From Melioribacter sp. (GTDB taxonomy: Bacteria > Bacteroidota > Ignavibacteria > Ignavibacteriales > Melioribacteraceae): a stretch of DNA of 64,000 nt. The DNA lies in contig DYHW01000004.1 in the NCBI GenBank assembly GCA_020723965.1, forward strand, positions 1 through 64,000, read 5' to 3'. Below the pieces are notes generated by a model. The model was not told the DNA's origin and ran no database searches. It saw nothing but the letters and a program-made list of their open reading frames with translations. The first letter of the stretch is position 1. The number at the start of each line of letters is the position of its first letter. Both the position numbers and the translations under genes were made by a program. This document shows, piece after piece, positions 54,560-62,845 of the stretch.

Positions 54560-55570
54560 ATGGAAAAGAAAGTAAAAATATTTTTTCTAATTGTCGGACT
54601 TACCATCCTGGCACTTTTGGTAAATGAATATGGTTTAGCCAATGTAATAATCAATATCGGAAAGACCGGCTGGTGGTTTTTAGCTATAATTGGAACGTGG
54701 CTGGTGGTTTATCTTCTTAATTCACTTGCATTCTATTTTATTTTGAATGCTCGAAATAAAAGAATCCCCTTTAAAGAAGTGCTTTCCGTTTCCTTAAGCG
54801 GTTTTGCGATCAATTATATAACCCCCGGAATCAATCTTGGCGGTGAACCGTACAAAATATGGGCATTGAAAAATAAAATAGGTTTACATTCATCTGTTGC
54901 AGCCGTGATTTTATATACCATGCTTCATTTCCTCTCCTCGTTTGTTTTCTGGATGATCGGGATAATAATTATTCCGTTTACCGTTTCACTGAATTCCGAA
55001 TTGAAAATATTATCCGGGTTGATTTTAATTATCTCAATTGCCGGAATATTTTTTTTTCTATCAAGACATAAAAATGGAATTATTCAATGGCTCCTCCGTT
55101 TCAGCCACAAGATTCCGTACTCACATAAAATAATCAGCAGATTAGGAATAAAAGATGAAACGCCGGAAATTATCGATGAGCAGATAGTTGGTCTTTATAA
55201 TAATCAGAGAAAATATTTTTATGTTTCATTGCTTCTTGAAGTTATTGCCAGGATAGCGGCATCATTAGAATTTGTATTCATATTGTGGTCGATCGGAATA
55301 CAAATCTCCTTTGCGGAAGCAATTCTAATTAATGCTTTCTCCTCTTTATTGATCAATATCTTTTTCTTTATGCCGATGACGTTAGGCGTTCGTGAAGGGG
55401 GTTTATTCTTTATCATGGGTCTGCTGAAATATTCCCCCGGAATCGGCGTATATGTTGGGTTGATCAACAGGCTTAGAGAATTATTTTGGATTCTTGTGGG
55501 ATTAATCATAATACAATTTAGAAAGCATAAGCCCATTAAAGATAATGTGGAGACAATAGAAATTTTATGA
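54560..55570 (+). CDS. Flippase-like / lysylphosphatidylglycerol-synthase-TM family protein
   Basis: 336 residues, about eight membrane helices. The family segments are seen in FAINYITPGINLGGEPYKIWALK near residues 90-112 and NIFFFMPMTLGVREGGLFFIMG near 270-295. Such MprF-TM/AglD-like proteins lack the synthase domain and are commonly linked to lipid or polyprenyl-linked sugar flipping. Its place among phospholipid and inositol genes fits flipping of the new lipid. The stop overlaps the next ATG (ATGA at 55567-55570). Confidence 0.85.
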   Translation: MEKKVKIFFLIVGLTILALLVNEYGLANVIINIGKTGWWFLAIIGTWLVVYLLNSLAFYFILNARNKRIPFKEVLSVSLSGFAINYITPGINLGGEPYKIWALKNKIGLHSSVAAVILYTMLHFLSSFVFWMIGIIIIPFTVSLNSELKILSGLILIISIAGIFFFLSRHKNGIIQWLLRFSHKIPYSHKIISRLGIKDETPEIIDEQIVGLYNNQRKYFYVSLLLEVIARIAASLEFVFILWSIGIQISFAEAILINAFSSLLINIFFFMPMTLGVREGGLFFIMGLLKYSPGIGVYVGLINRLRELFWILVGLIIIQFRKHKPIKDNVETIEIL

Positions 55571-56277
55571 GCTCAAAAATAACAACTGTGATTTTTGATT
55601 ATGGCGGAACTTTAGATACCGGCGGAATTCATTGGAGTGAAAAATTCTGGGAAGCTTACCAATATTTTAAAATTCCAATCTCCAAGGAAGATTTTGGAAA
55701 TGCGTTCGTATTCTCAGAGAAGAATGTGCAAACCTTAATAAAACCGGAGAGCAGTTTAAGAGAGACGTATAGAGCACAATTACTGCAGCAAATGAAATAT
55801 TTAGAGAACAAAAACCCCCTCTCCGGCGCTTACTATGCAATCATTGATAAATTGGTTGAATATTGTCATCGATCCGTAATTAACAACGTTAAAAAAAGTA
55901 AGATGATTCTTGCAAGACTAGCAAACGATTACAAGCTTGGGATTGTCTCCAACTACTATGGAAATCTGGTTTCGGTGCTGAATGAACTTGGATTGAAGAA
56001 ATATTTTTCATCAATAATCGATTCAAAAATTGCCGGGGTACGAAAACCGGATTCAAAAATTATCTCCCTTGCAATTGATTCAATTAACTCGAATCCGGAA
56101 GAAACTATTGTAGCGGGAGATTCATACACAAATGATATTTCGCCATCCAAGCAGATTGGGTGCAAAACTATCTGGCTGAATGTTAAAAGTTGGGAAATCC
56201 CGCTTGATACAAAAGATGCAGATGTTATCGTAAACTCTTTTAACAAAATTGAAGAGGCGATAAATAAATTATTATAA
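55567..56277 (+). CDS. HAD-family phosphatase
   Basis: 236-residue haloacid-dehalogenase hydrolase with a helical cap (about 20-100). Motif I is VIFDYGGTLD with nucleophile D11 and Gly13 where the acid/base Asp is usual, as in some other HAD groups. Motif II is LGIVSNYYG, motif III the Lys in GVRKPDSK, and motif IV VAGDSYTNDI. In this operon it could remove the phosphate from an inositol-phosphate lipid or from di-inositol-1,3'-phosphate 1-phosphate, taking the role that other phosphatases fill in inositol-lipid clusters of Bacteroides. This is inference. Confidence 0.85.
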   Translation: MSSKITTVIFDYGGTLDTGGIHWSEKFWEAYQYFKIPISKEDFGNAFVFSEKNVQTLIKPESSLRETYRAQLLQQMKYLENKNPLSGAYYAIIDKLVEYCHRSVINNVKKSKMILARLANDYKLGIVSNYYGNLVSVLNELGLKKYFSSIIDSKIAGVRKPDSKIISLAIDSINSNPEETIVAGDSYTNDISPSKQIGCKTIWLNVKSWEIPLDTKDADVIVNSFNKIEEAINKLL

Positions 56278-56303
56278 AAGTGAATTAAATAGGGAGAAAC
56301 AAA

Positions 56304-57647
56304 ATGAATAATCGAATTATAGAAAAACCAAACGGCAAACTCGGTGTTTTAATTGTTGGATTGAACGGCGCAGTATCCACCACTTTTTTAGCCGGAATAC
56401 ATGCAGTGAGAAAAGGACTTGCACTACCGATCGGTTCTTTAACTCAAATGGGAACAATCCGCATCGGCAATAGAATTGAAAATTATTTCCCGTTGATTAA
56501 AGATTTTGTACCGTTGACTTCAATAGACGATCTGATATTTAGTGGTTGGGATATTAGAGATGAAAATTGTTTTGAATCGGCATTATACGCAAAAGTGCTT
56601 AGCGAAAAAGATTTAAGCAATGTTGCAGATGAACTAAAGTCAACAAAACCGATGCGCGGGGTTTTCGATCCTAATTTTGTGAAAAGATTACAAGGCAGTT
56701 ACATTAAACCAGGTAAAAATAAATACGAATTGATGATGCAACTGAGAGAGGATATTCTATTCTTTAAAAAATTCAACTCACTCGATAGAGTTGTGGTTGT
56801 TTGGTCAGGCAGCACCGAAACTTTTATCGAACAGAAAGAAGTCCATTCCTCAAAAGAGAATTTTATTAATGGTATGATTAATAACGATCCGGACATTTCA
56901 CCGAGTATGCTTTATGCTTATGCGGCAATTGCTGAAGGAGCTGCTTATGTAAATGGTTCGCCTAATTTAAGTGTTGACATTCCCGCAATTGTGGACTTTG
57001 CCAATGAAATGAACGTTCCAATTGCCGGAAAAGATTTTAAGACCGGTCAGACATTAATAAAAACTGTTATCGCTCCTATGTTAAAAATGAGACTGCTGGG
57101 ATTACATGGCTGGTTTTCAAATAATATCCTCGGTAACCGCGATGGAGAAGTTCTTGATGACCCCGGTTCTTTCAAAACTAAAGAGGAGAGCAAACTTTCC
57201 GTATTGGATTCAATTTTGCAGCCGGAAATTTATCCCAATCTTTATTCCGATTATTATCACAAAGTTAGAATAAATTATTATCCGCCGAAGGGTGATAATA
57301 AAGAAGGATGGGACCACATAGATATATTCGGATGGCTCGGTTACCAGATGGAATTAAAAATAAATTTTCTCTGCCGTGATTCGATATTGGCAGCTCCAAT
57401 ATTGCTCGATTTAGTTTTGTTTACTGATCTTGCACTACGCAGCAACATGAAAGGAATTCAAGAATGGATGTCGGTATTCTTCAAAAGTCCGATGCATTCG
57501 GAAAACGTTGTCCCCGAACACGATCTTTTTATTCAAATGATGAAGTTGAAAAACACTTTGCGAAAATTAATGAATGAAACTCCTATTACTCATCTCGATA
57601 CGAATGGGACAAATCATTTGATCGATGATATGGAATATTTAGGATGA
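56304..57647 (+). CDS. ino1: myo-Inositol-1-phosphate synthase
   Basis: 447 residues, NAD-dependent isomerase turning glucose-6-phosphate into 1L-myo-inositol 1-phosphate. The N-terminal Rossmann loop is VLIVGLNGAVSTTFLAG. The catalytic-domain signatures are AGKDFKTGQTLIKTVIAP near residue 235 and NILGNRDGEVLDDPGSFKTKEESKLSVLD near 270-300, followed by HIDIFGWLGYQMELKINFLCRDSILAAPILLDLV at the C-terminal Rossmann part. It is the key enzyme that marks the whole neighbourhood as inositol metabolism. Confidence 0.93.
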   Translation: MNNRIIEKPNGKLGVLIVGLNGAVSTTFLAGIHAVRKGLALPIGSLTQMGTIRIGNRIENYFPLIKDFVPLTSIDDLIFSGWDIRDENCFESALYAKVLSEKDLSNVADELKSTKPMRGVFDPNFVKRLQGSYIKPGKNKYELMMQLREDILFFKKFNSLDRVVVVWSGSTETFIEQKEVHSSKENFINGMINNDPDISPSMLYAYAAIAEGAAYVNGSPNLSVDIPAIVDFANEMNVPIAGKDFKTGQTLIKTVIAPMLKMRLLGLHGWFSNNILGNRDGEVLDDPGSFKTKEESKLSVLDSILQPEIYPNLYSDYYHKVRINYYPPKGDNKEGWDHIDIFGWLGYQMELKINFLCRDSILAAPILLDLVLFTDLALRSNMKGIQEWMSVFFKSPMHSENVVPEHDLFIQMMKLKNTLRKLMNETPITHLDTNGTNHLIDDMEYLG

Positions 57648-57684
57648 TTACCTAATCGGAATCATAAAAAGATTAATCACCATA

Positions 57685-59049
57685 ATGAGATTAAAAAAAT
57701 ATTTCATCTTTCTCTTGTTGATCATAAGCTTGCCTTTTTATATTGATATAAATGGTCAAACAAAAAAAGGCGAGACGGATCAATTTTTTCAAAGCACTGA
57801 TTCGAAAGAAACAATCAGTAAAGATGCGGTCGATCAAAAGAAAGATGATCTAATAATTTCCGCTCTCCCTTTTGCACTATACAGTGAAATATTCGGATGG
57901 GCTGCCGGCGGATTTGTCGGCATACAAGGATTGTCTCAGAAAAATATGTCTCTCTACATGGGGGGACTTATAAGCACCAACGGTACGAAATACGGCTTCA
58001 TTCAATTCAGAGAATTCTATTTACCGTTTTATCCACGAGTGTATATTGCGCCGGATATTCTTGGTGGATATTTCGGTGTATTAAATGTTTACAAAGATCC
58101 ACCAACTGCTCCATCTCCAGAAGATCCTAAATTTCGCGCTGGCAGTAATGAATCAGACAAAAATAATTATTTAGAAGTGAGCGGTTCCGATCAATGGTAT
58201 GAATTGAAATTCAGATATCTGCTTCCGATAGGTCATGGCAAAGATCAAATCTATTTCTCTCCCCAGCTTGAAAACGGAATATTAAAATCCGGCGAAATGG
58301 GGGGAACGCATTGGAATCCTTTAATAAGCGGCAGAACGTTTGTAGACGTAAAGCCATTTTACAGAAAGCGTGTTGCATTCGCTACAAACGGAATTGAATT
58401 CGCATTAACAAGAGAGAATACTGATTTTTACGTTAACCCAACCCGCGGCAGCCTGCAGAAGATTGCCTTCAGAAGAGATTTCGGGTGGTTTGATTCAATG
58501 GCACCGTGGAGTGTAATCGAGACCGATCTGCGCTGGTATCTTCCGCTGCATGAAATGCACGGGAGTAAAAGTCCACCGCCCAAAGTATTGGCGTTAGACT
58601 TCTGGACAGTTAATACACTTACCTGGAATAGTTATGATGTTATCGGAACTGACCCCGGGGGAAATTTAATCAAACAATATCATCGTCCTCCGCCTTACAC
58701 TGGTGCTTATCTTGGCGGAAGATACCGGCTTCGTGCATATTACGAAGGAAGGTTTAATGATAGAGCCGCAGTTTATTACGGCGCAGAATACCGGCAGATA
58801 ATTTCCTGGAATCCATTCAATCTATGGTCGGTTACTGAAAAATTAAATGTGCATTGGCTGCAATTAGCTGTATTTGCAGAATTGGGTCGTGTTGCGCCCG
58901 AATGGAAAATATCTACTTTGCACACTGATATGAAATGGAGCGCGGGAGCTGGGCTGAGGATTTTTATGAACAACTTAATTTTGCGAATAGACGGCGCATT
59001 CGGAAAAGAAGGTTTTTTTACACAGATGTATGTAGATCATGCGTTTTAG
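57685..59049 (+). CDS. Outer-membrane barrel protein, surface-antigen-like, end of the operon
   Basis: 454 residues with a signal peptide (about 1-25, INGQ). The mature chain has barrel-like strands (LPFALYSEIFGWAAGGFVGIQG, GGLISTNGTKYGFIQFREFYLPFYPRVYIAPDILGGYFGV) and the conserved EFALTRENTDFYVNPTRGSL and LGGRYRLRAYYEGRFNDRAAVYYGAEYRQ typical of Omp85/surface-antigen barrels. It ends MYVDHAF with the Phe outer-membrane signal. Probably passes material across the outer membrane for the MCE/inositol system. A terminator follows at 59086-59116. Confidence 0.82.
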   Translation: MRLKKYFIFLLLIISLPFYIDINGQTKKGETDQFFQSTDSKETISKDAVDQKKDDLIISALPFALYSEIFGWAAGGFVGIQGLSQKNMSLYMGGLISTNGTKYGFIQFREFYLPFYPRVYIAPDILGGYFGVLNVYKDPPTAPSPEDPKFRAGSNESDKNNYLEVSGSDQWYELKFRYLLPIGHGKDQIYFSPQLENGILKSGEMGGTHWNPLISGRTFVDVKPFYRKRVAFATNGIEFALTRENTDFYVNPTRGSLQKIAFRRDFGWFDSMAPWSVIETDLRWYLPLHEMHGSKSPPPKVLALDFWTVNTLTWNSYDVIGTDPGGNLIKQYHRPPPYTGAYLGGRYRLRAYYEGRFNDRAAVYYGAEYRQIISWNPFNLWSVTEKLNVHWLQLAVFAELGRVAPEWKISTLHTDMKWSAGAGLRIFMNNLILRIDGAFGKEGFFTQMYVDHAF

Positions 59050-59085
59050 CTTTTCAATCTTTTTAGATGAATAATTAGAAACAGA

Positions 59086-59116
59086 AAGCCCAACGTTAGA
59101 AGTCGGGCTTTTTTGC
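59086..59116. terminator. Bidirectional terminator between the two large clusters
   Basis: AAGCCC (59086-59091) pairs with GGGCTT (59105-59110), extended by AC/GT past one mismatch, and is followed by TTTTTT on the plus strand and an A-run on the other side. It ends the plus-strand inositol operon and the minus-strand oxidase operon, which converge here. Confidence 0.8.
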
Positions 59117-59145
59117 ATAAATCTTTTTAGATGTATCAAATTTTA

Positions 59146-60771
59146 TTACTCAGACGGCAGTAAATCAGTCGTCTTTAATTTGGATGGCAGAAAGATTCCT
59201 ATCACACCTTTCAAACCAACACTCATAACAATATTATAGAAGAAAGCTAAAAATGCAAGGAGAAGAAGTGAGCCTGAAAGTGCAGCTAATATCATGTAAA
59301 CATTAAATTCTCCATTGAAGTAAATTGTACGACGCAACATCCCTCTTAAACCGGCCATTCCCATAAAAGCGCCCATCCCGATACCACCGAGAAGATGTGC
59401 CCAGAAATGGAAGCTGGCTAATTTCTCGCTATAAAGTTTGGCTCCGTTAGTAAGGATTGGAAAGAGGAAATAGATAGCCGAATAAAGTGTCATGGTCAAT
59501 CCAATTAGAATTGCAACATGAGCATGAGGACCAACAATCCATTGAGTGTTGTGAAGAATTCTATTCAAACCTAAATCTGCTTGCATAATACCGGCCGGAA
59601 CAGCAAGAGCAAATCCGAGCAAACCGCCAAGTAAGAACTTTAAAGGATTAGTCATTTTTAATGGTCGTGCACTCCATAGTGTAACCAGAGTAATAAAGAA
59701 AGCAAGACCTTGCGTGATGAGCTCAAAAGCCGTTACCATCTCACCAGAAACTATTTTCAAAATACCTGGTTGTGCTTGATCGGACATTAAGTGATGTGAC
59801 CAAACAGTCCATGAAACGACAAGCGCTACTAACAAAGCCGCACGTGCTATATTTTCCATAAAAAGCTTTTTTCCACTAATTAGTGTGGCTAGAAGGTACC
59901 ACGTTCCGGCAACAAAAATTAAAACGAGACCATCTGCTATTAGATCAAATCCCCACCAAAACCAGTTCTTATACAATAAAGCATCAATAGAAGAATGTTT
60001 AAGACTTATTCCAAATAATTCTGCAACCATATAAATTAAGATTAGAAAACCTGTGAATAAAATAACGGCAGCACTAAGAGCTGTATCTACTGATCCTCTA
60101 GCGATAGCAGCAACGGGCACAGAAACTAAATGTTCTTTTTTATTTTTTGAAAATAGATTTGTTAAACCGGTTAGACCGAGAGCGGATTTTATTAATGCAC
60201 CGCTTGGTTGTTTCTCCCAACCGTTCGGTGTGTATGCAATAGTCTTAAAAATATTGATGACAAAAAATGCAGTTCCAACCATTACTACTGCGATACCGAT
60301 AATAAAGAATGTTCCTCCTAAAACACTGAATTGAGAAAAATCTGCCGGCAGTGGCCAATAAAGTGTGTAAAGCGGAGAATAATGAGACACAAATCCAGCA
60401 AACCAAAATATGAATGTGCCGATAGCGATTAGCCATAAAGTCCAGTTCCCTAATTTGATACTCCACAATGGTTTCTTCATTAAGAATGGAACAAGGAAAA
60501 GAAACGCACCAAAAACAATTGAATAAGTAGATCCAAAAATTCCAACAAGCGGGTGTGCAGTCATTATGGCAAAAAACTGTTCTTGGCTTACACCTAAAGC
60601 GAGACCTTGATTAACTTCAAACAGTCTCATCAACATCCCCTCAACAACAACAATGCTGTAATAGATCAAGCCGATCACTACAAATCGTAATGTCAATTTT
60701 TGCATTGGTGTCAAGGAATTCGGTTTGAATAATCCTTGCTCACCGTTTGTGAACGTTTGTATTAAGCTCAT
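59146..60771 (-). CDS. Heme-copper oxidase superfamily subunit I, NO-reductase-like, Asp at a CuB ligand
   Basis: 541 residues, about 12-14 membrane helices. The low-spin heme His is in TAHPLVGIFGS (H73). The CuB/metal pair is in WSHHLMSDQ (H326-H327), and the high-spin and low-spin heme ligands are in HNTQWIVGPHAHVAI (H416, H418). Where oxidases have HPEVY and NO reductases HLWVEG, this protein reads WWGFDLIADG: Asp276 stands for the third metal-ligand His, and there is no cross-linked Tyr. It is thus closest in style to divergent families proposed to reduce NO (for example gNOR). I start at ATG 60771 rather than the TTG two codons upstream. Confidence 0.85.
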   Translation of the reverse strand: MSLIQTFTNGEQGLFKPNSLTPMQKLTLRFVVIGLIYYSIVVVEGMLMRLFEVNQGLALGVSQEQFFAIMTAHPLVGIFGSTYSIVFGAFLFLVPFLMKKPLWSIKLGNWTLWLIAIGTFIFWFAGFVSHYSPLYTLYWPLPADFSQFSVLGGTFFIIGIAVVMVGTAFFVINIFKTIAYTPNGWEKQPSGALIKSALGLTGLTNLFSKNKKEHLVSVPVAAIARGSVDTALSAAVILFTGFLILIYMVAELFGISLKHSSIDALLYKNWFWWGFDLIADGLVLIFVAGTWYLLATLISGKKLFMENIARAALLVALVVSWTVWSHHLMSDQAQPGILKIVSGEMVTAFELITQGLAFFITLVTLWSARPLKMTNPLKFLLGGLLGFALAVPAGIMQADLGLNRILHNTQWIVGPHAHVAILIGLTMTLYSAIYFLFPILTNGAKLYSEKLASFHFWAHLLGGIGMGAFMGMAGLRGMLRRTIYFNGEFNVYMILAALSGSLLLLAFLAFFYNIVMSVGLKGVIGIFLPSKLKTTDLLPSE

Positions 60772-60804
60772 TTTCAAATTCTCTCTTTAATTTTAAAAAA
60801 TTGT

Positions 60805-61353
60805 TTAATCAACTACTTCAACCGCATCTCTTAGGATCATATTGATCCCTTTTGGCCCAGAATATTCAGTTGAACGGATCGAGTAAACAGCCGGTTGGTC
60901 GAACTGCCACAGAATATCATTAATATGACCGGGAACAACTTGCATTTGAAAAACCATAGTATTGTCACTTCTAAATAATCCAAAGCCGTATGTTAAATCT
61001 TTCGAATCGACATTAAATCTGACAATCTCATTTACTCTTATCATAAGTTTATGAGAAGGGAGCCGAAATTCGTGGTTCTCCATAATGATATGAAATTCCT
61101 TATCGGCTTTAATCTCTGCACGATTTAAATCCATTGACTTCCATGGAATTGTTTCATGCGTTACAATATGAAAAGAAACTCCGATAGCTACAAGAAACCC
61201 GACAAAAGAATAAAATATTGACGATTTAACTACTTTGCCGGAACCGTCTCTCGTTACCTTGTAAGCAAACCATCCCATTAAAGCCATAATAGCAAGAACA
61301 TAAAAAGTGTAGGCAATTGTTTGTCCGGTTAATACGATGTTTGAATCAATCAT
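60805..61353 (-). CDS. Oxidase subunit II-like cupredoxin without CuA ligands
   Basis: 182 residues. Two N-terminal membrane helices (about 10-33 and 46-66) precede a periplasmic cupredoxin domain (about 85-180). In CuA subunits the copper site reads H...C-x-E-x-C-x3-H-x2-M. By eye alignment this protein has Y122, S161-T-E163-Y-S165, G169 and M172, so both cysteines and both histidines are lost. It probably cannot bind the dinuclear CuA, as in quinol-using or NO-reductase relatives. A good RBS (AAGGTGA) precedes the ATG. It is directly followed by the subunit I gene. Confidence 0.85.
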   Translation of the reverse strand: MIDSNIVLTGQTIAYTFYVLAIMALMGWFAYKVTRDGSGKVVKSSIFYSFVGFLVAIGVSFHIVTHETIPWKSMDLNRAEIKADKEFHIIMENHEFRLPSHKLMIRVNEIVRFNVDSKDLTYGFGLFRSDNTMVFQMQVVPGHINDILWQFDQPAVYSIRSTEYSGPKGINMILRDAVEVVD

Positions 61354-61428
61354 AATTTCACCTTTTTTTGTAAATAAATTTGTTTAATTAATATGAGCAT
61401 ATCGCATTTGAGTATAAAAAATTTTTGT

Positions 61429-61887
61429 TTAGAATCTTTCTCCTTTAGCTTCTCTAATATGACTTCCGACCGACCTAATTCTTCCCCACATAGAAATGAA
61501 GAATAACATCATACCTAAAACCTGTCCGGCAGCCGAAATAATAAGGATCAGTTTTAGTAAGTTACCGACAACAATGAAAGATGAGAGAATTTGTGAAACA
61601 AACCGAATAGAGGTTGATGTTGTGATAAAATAATATGTGGTCAATATTAAAACTGGTTTATAAAGCTTATCATCCTTTTCCGGACGCGGAAAGAACCAGA
61701 GCGCTACACCCATAATCATCATCATTACTGAGCCAACAAGGATTATGTGAGTGTGTGCCGATACAAGATCGGGATGTGGCCAAATATCGAAATAGTACCT
61801 GGCAATTAATAAGTAAAGACCAGTCGCAACTCCCAATAGAAGGAAGATTATGCTGGTCTTAATAAAATATCGTACGGTAGAGAACAT
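61429..61887 (-). CDS. Small four-helix membrane protein linked to the oxidase
   Basis: 152 residues with four membrane helices (about 8-28, 42-65, 75-98 and 105-130). The second contains SAHTHIILVGSVMMMIMGVALWFFPRP, with two His in an A-H-T-H arrangement resembling heme-ligand helices of heme-copper oxidase subunit I. Similar short proteins are often labelled 'cbb3-type oxidase subunit I-like' and occur beside NO-reductase genes. It may bind heme or act in assembly. The start codon lies in a 9-bp inverted repeat with the ribosome binding site in the loop. Confidence 0.75.
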   Translation of the reverse strand: MFSTVRYFIKTSIIFLLLGVATGLYLLIARYYFDIWPHPDLVSAHTHIILVGSVMMMIMGVALWFFPRPEKDDKLYKPVLILTTYYFITTSTSIRFVSQILSSFIVVGNLLKLILIISAAGQVLGMMLFFISMWGRIRSVGSHIREAKGERF

Positions 61888-61914
61888 AAGTAACTCCTTT
61901 TAGTCTTACTTATG
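61885..61914 (-). promoter_or_regulatory. Start-codon hairpin with the ribosome binding site in its loop
   Basis: On the minus strand CATAAGTAA (61914-61906) and TTACTTATG (61893-61885) form a perfect 9-bp stem around a 12-base loop that contains AAAAGGAG. The ATG start of the 152-residue gene is the last three bases of the stem. The mRNA could hide its start codon, or the DNA palindrome could be a protein-binding site. Confidence 0.55.
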
Positions 61915-61930
61915 TATCTTAAAAATATTT

Positions 61931-62230
61931 TTATTCAGTATCAATAATCACTTCGTAAAATTTAGGAGAGAGTTTACCTTCCAACAAAGGTTTTAATTTG
62001 TTAAAAGCTTCTTGACGTTCTTTGCTGGTGTGCATTGCCATAAAAGTTTTTTCACTTTCATGCTCTACCAGCGAAACATAGTTTTGACCACCTTTCGTAA
62101 CTTTCAACAGCTGTCGTGAAATAAATCCGTCAAAATTCTTGTAAACACTATTGGACCATTTGAACCATTCCAGAAACTCGGGTTCTTTACCGGCTTTGAT
62201 TGGTGGAAACTCAATTATGTTAATAAACAT
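61931..62230 (-). CDS. ABM-fold (antibiotic biosynthesis monooxygenase-like) protein
   Basis: 99 residues with the dimeric ferredoxin-like ABM fold: FINIIEFPPIKAGKEPEFLEWFKWSNSVYKNFDGFISRQLLKV ... YVSLVEHESEKTFMAMHTSKE. Relatives include heme-degrading IsdG-like proteins and small monooxygenases. Placed between the hemerythrin and oxidase genes, it may bind or handle heme or react with NO products, but no specific activity can be read. Confidence 0.75.
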   Translation of the reverse strand: MFINIIEFPPIKAGKEPEFLEWFKWSNSVYKNFDGFISRQLLKVTKGGQNYVSLVEHESEKTFMAMHTSKERQEAFNKLKPLLEGKLSPKFYEVIIDTE

Positions 62231-62263
62231 AATTCATCTCCATTACATTTTCTTTTTTGATCA

Positions 62264-62725
62264 CTAAATTTCAGCTGGACTTTTGAATTTCTCTTTTAAG
62301 TATTCGCCGATAAGAATAGCGGCGGGATACAAAACTTCTTCCTCGGTCTGAGCATGAAGAATCATTTTCTTTCCCAATTCTTCGTACTCCGGTTTATTTT
62401 CCACTTTAGAAGCCGATATTAGCTTTTGAATTGCAGCTTTGATCATATCATGCTCTTTCAAAATTTGAGGAAGTTCCAGCTTAAGTCTTTCAGTCATATC
62501 CCAAACGGGTTTCATCTCATCGGTTATTAACCCTTTGGCGAGATCGGTTAATAAGCCGAGAGGAGGTGTAGCAAATTCTTCTTCTTTAACAAAATGAGGA
62601 TGAAGAATTTTAGCAATGTTTTGTGCAGCTATTCCCACAGCTCCTTGTTCGCTGATGGCGCGTTGCATCTGCTCATGGATTACTTCATGTTCTTCTTTTA
62701 ACGGTTTAGGAATATTGAATTGCAT
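62264..62725 (-). CDS. Hemerythrin-like (HHE) domain protein
   Basis: 153 residues, helical bundle. Candidate iron ligands are in EEHEVIHEQM near residue 14-18, HPHFVKEEEFA near 48-55, LKEHDMIKAAI near 95 and LHAQTEEEVLYPAA near 128-135. HHE proteins bind a di-iron centre and are frequently involved in O2 or NO sensing and repair of iron-sulfur clusters. Its neighbours (oxidase/NOR-like genes and Crp/Fnr) fit a nitrosative-stress role. Confidence 0.88.
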   Translation of the reverse strand: MQFNIPKPLKEEHEVIHEQMQRAISEQGAVGIAAQNIAKILHPHFVKEEEFATPPLGLLTDLAKGLITDEMKPVWDMTERLKLELPQILKEHDMIKAAIQKLISASKVENKPEYEELGKKMILHAQTEEEVLYPAAILIGEYLKEKFKSPAEI

Positions 62726-62804
62726 TTTCTTTCCCTTTTTATTCTGCCATTTTTTTTATCCGTGAATTATTAATTGTGCCGTCTTAATAAATCTGTAAAA
62801 AATT

Positions 62805-62830
62805 ATCAATACTCTTTCTTTTTGAAAGAG
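62805..62830 (-). terminator. Weak terminator hairpin after the DUF6448 gene
   Basis: CTCTTTC (62812-62818) and GAAAGAG (62824-62830) form a perfect 7-bp stem with a 5-base loop. On the minus strand it is followed within ten bases by a T-rich stretch. It separates the DUF6448 gene from the hemerythrin gene. Confidence 0.5.
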
Positions 62831-62845
62831 GGATTGATGCGTCAA

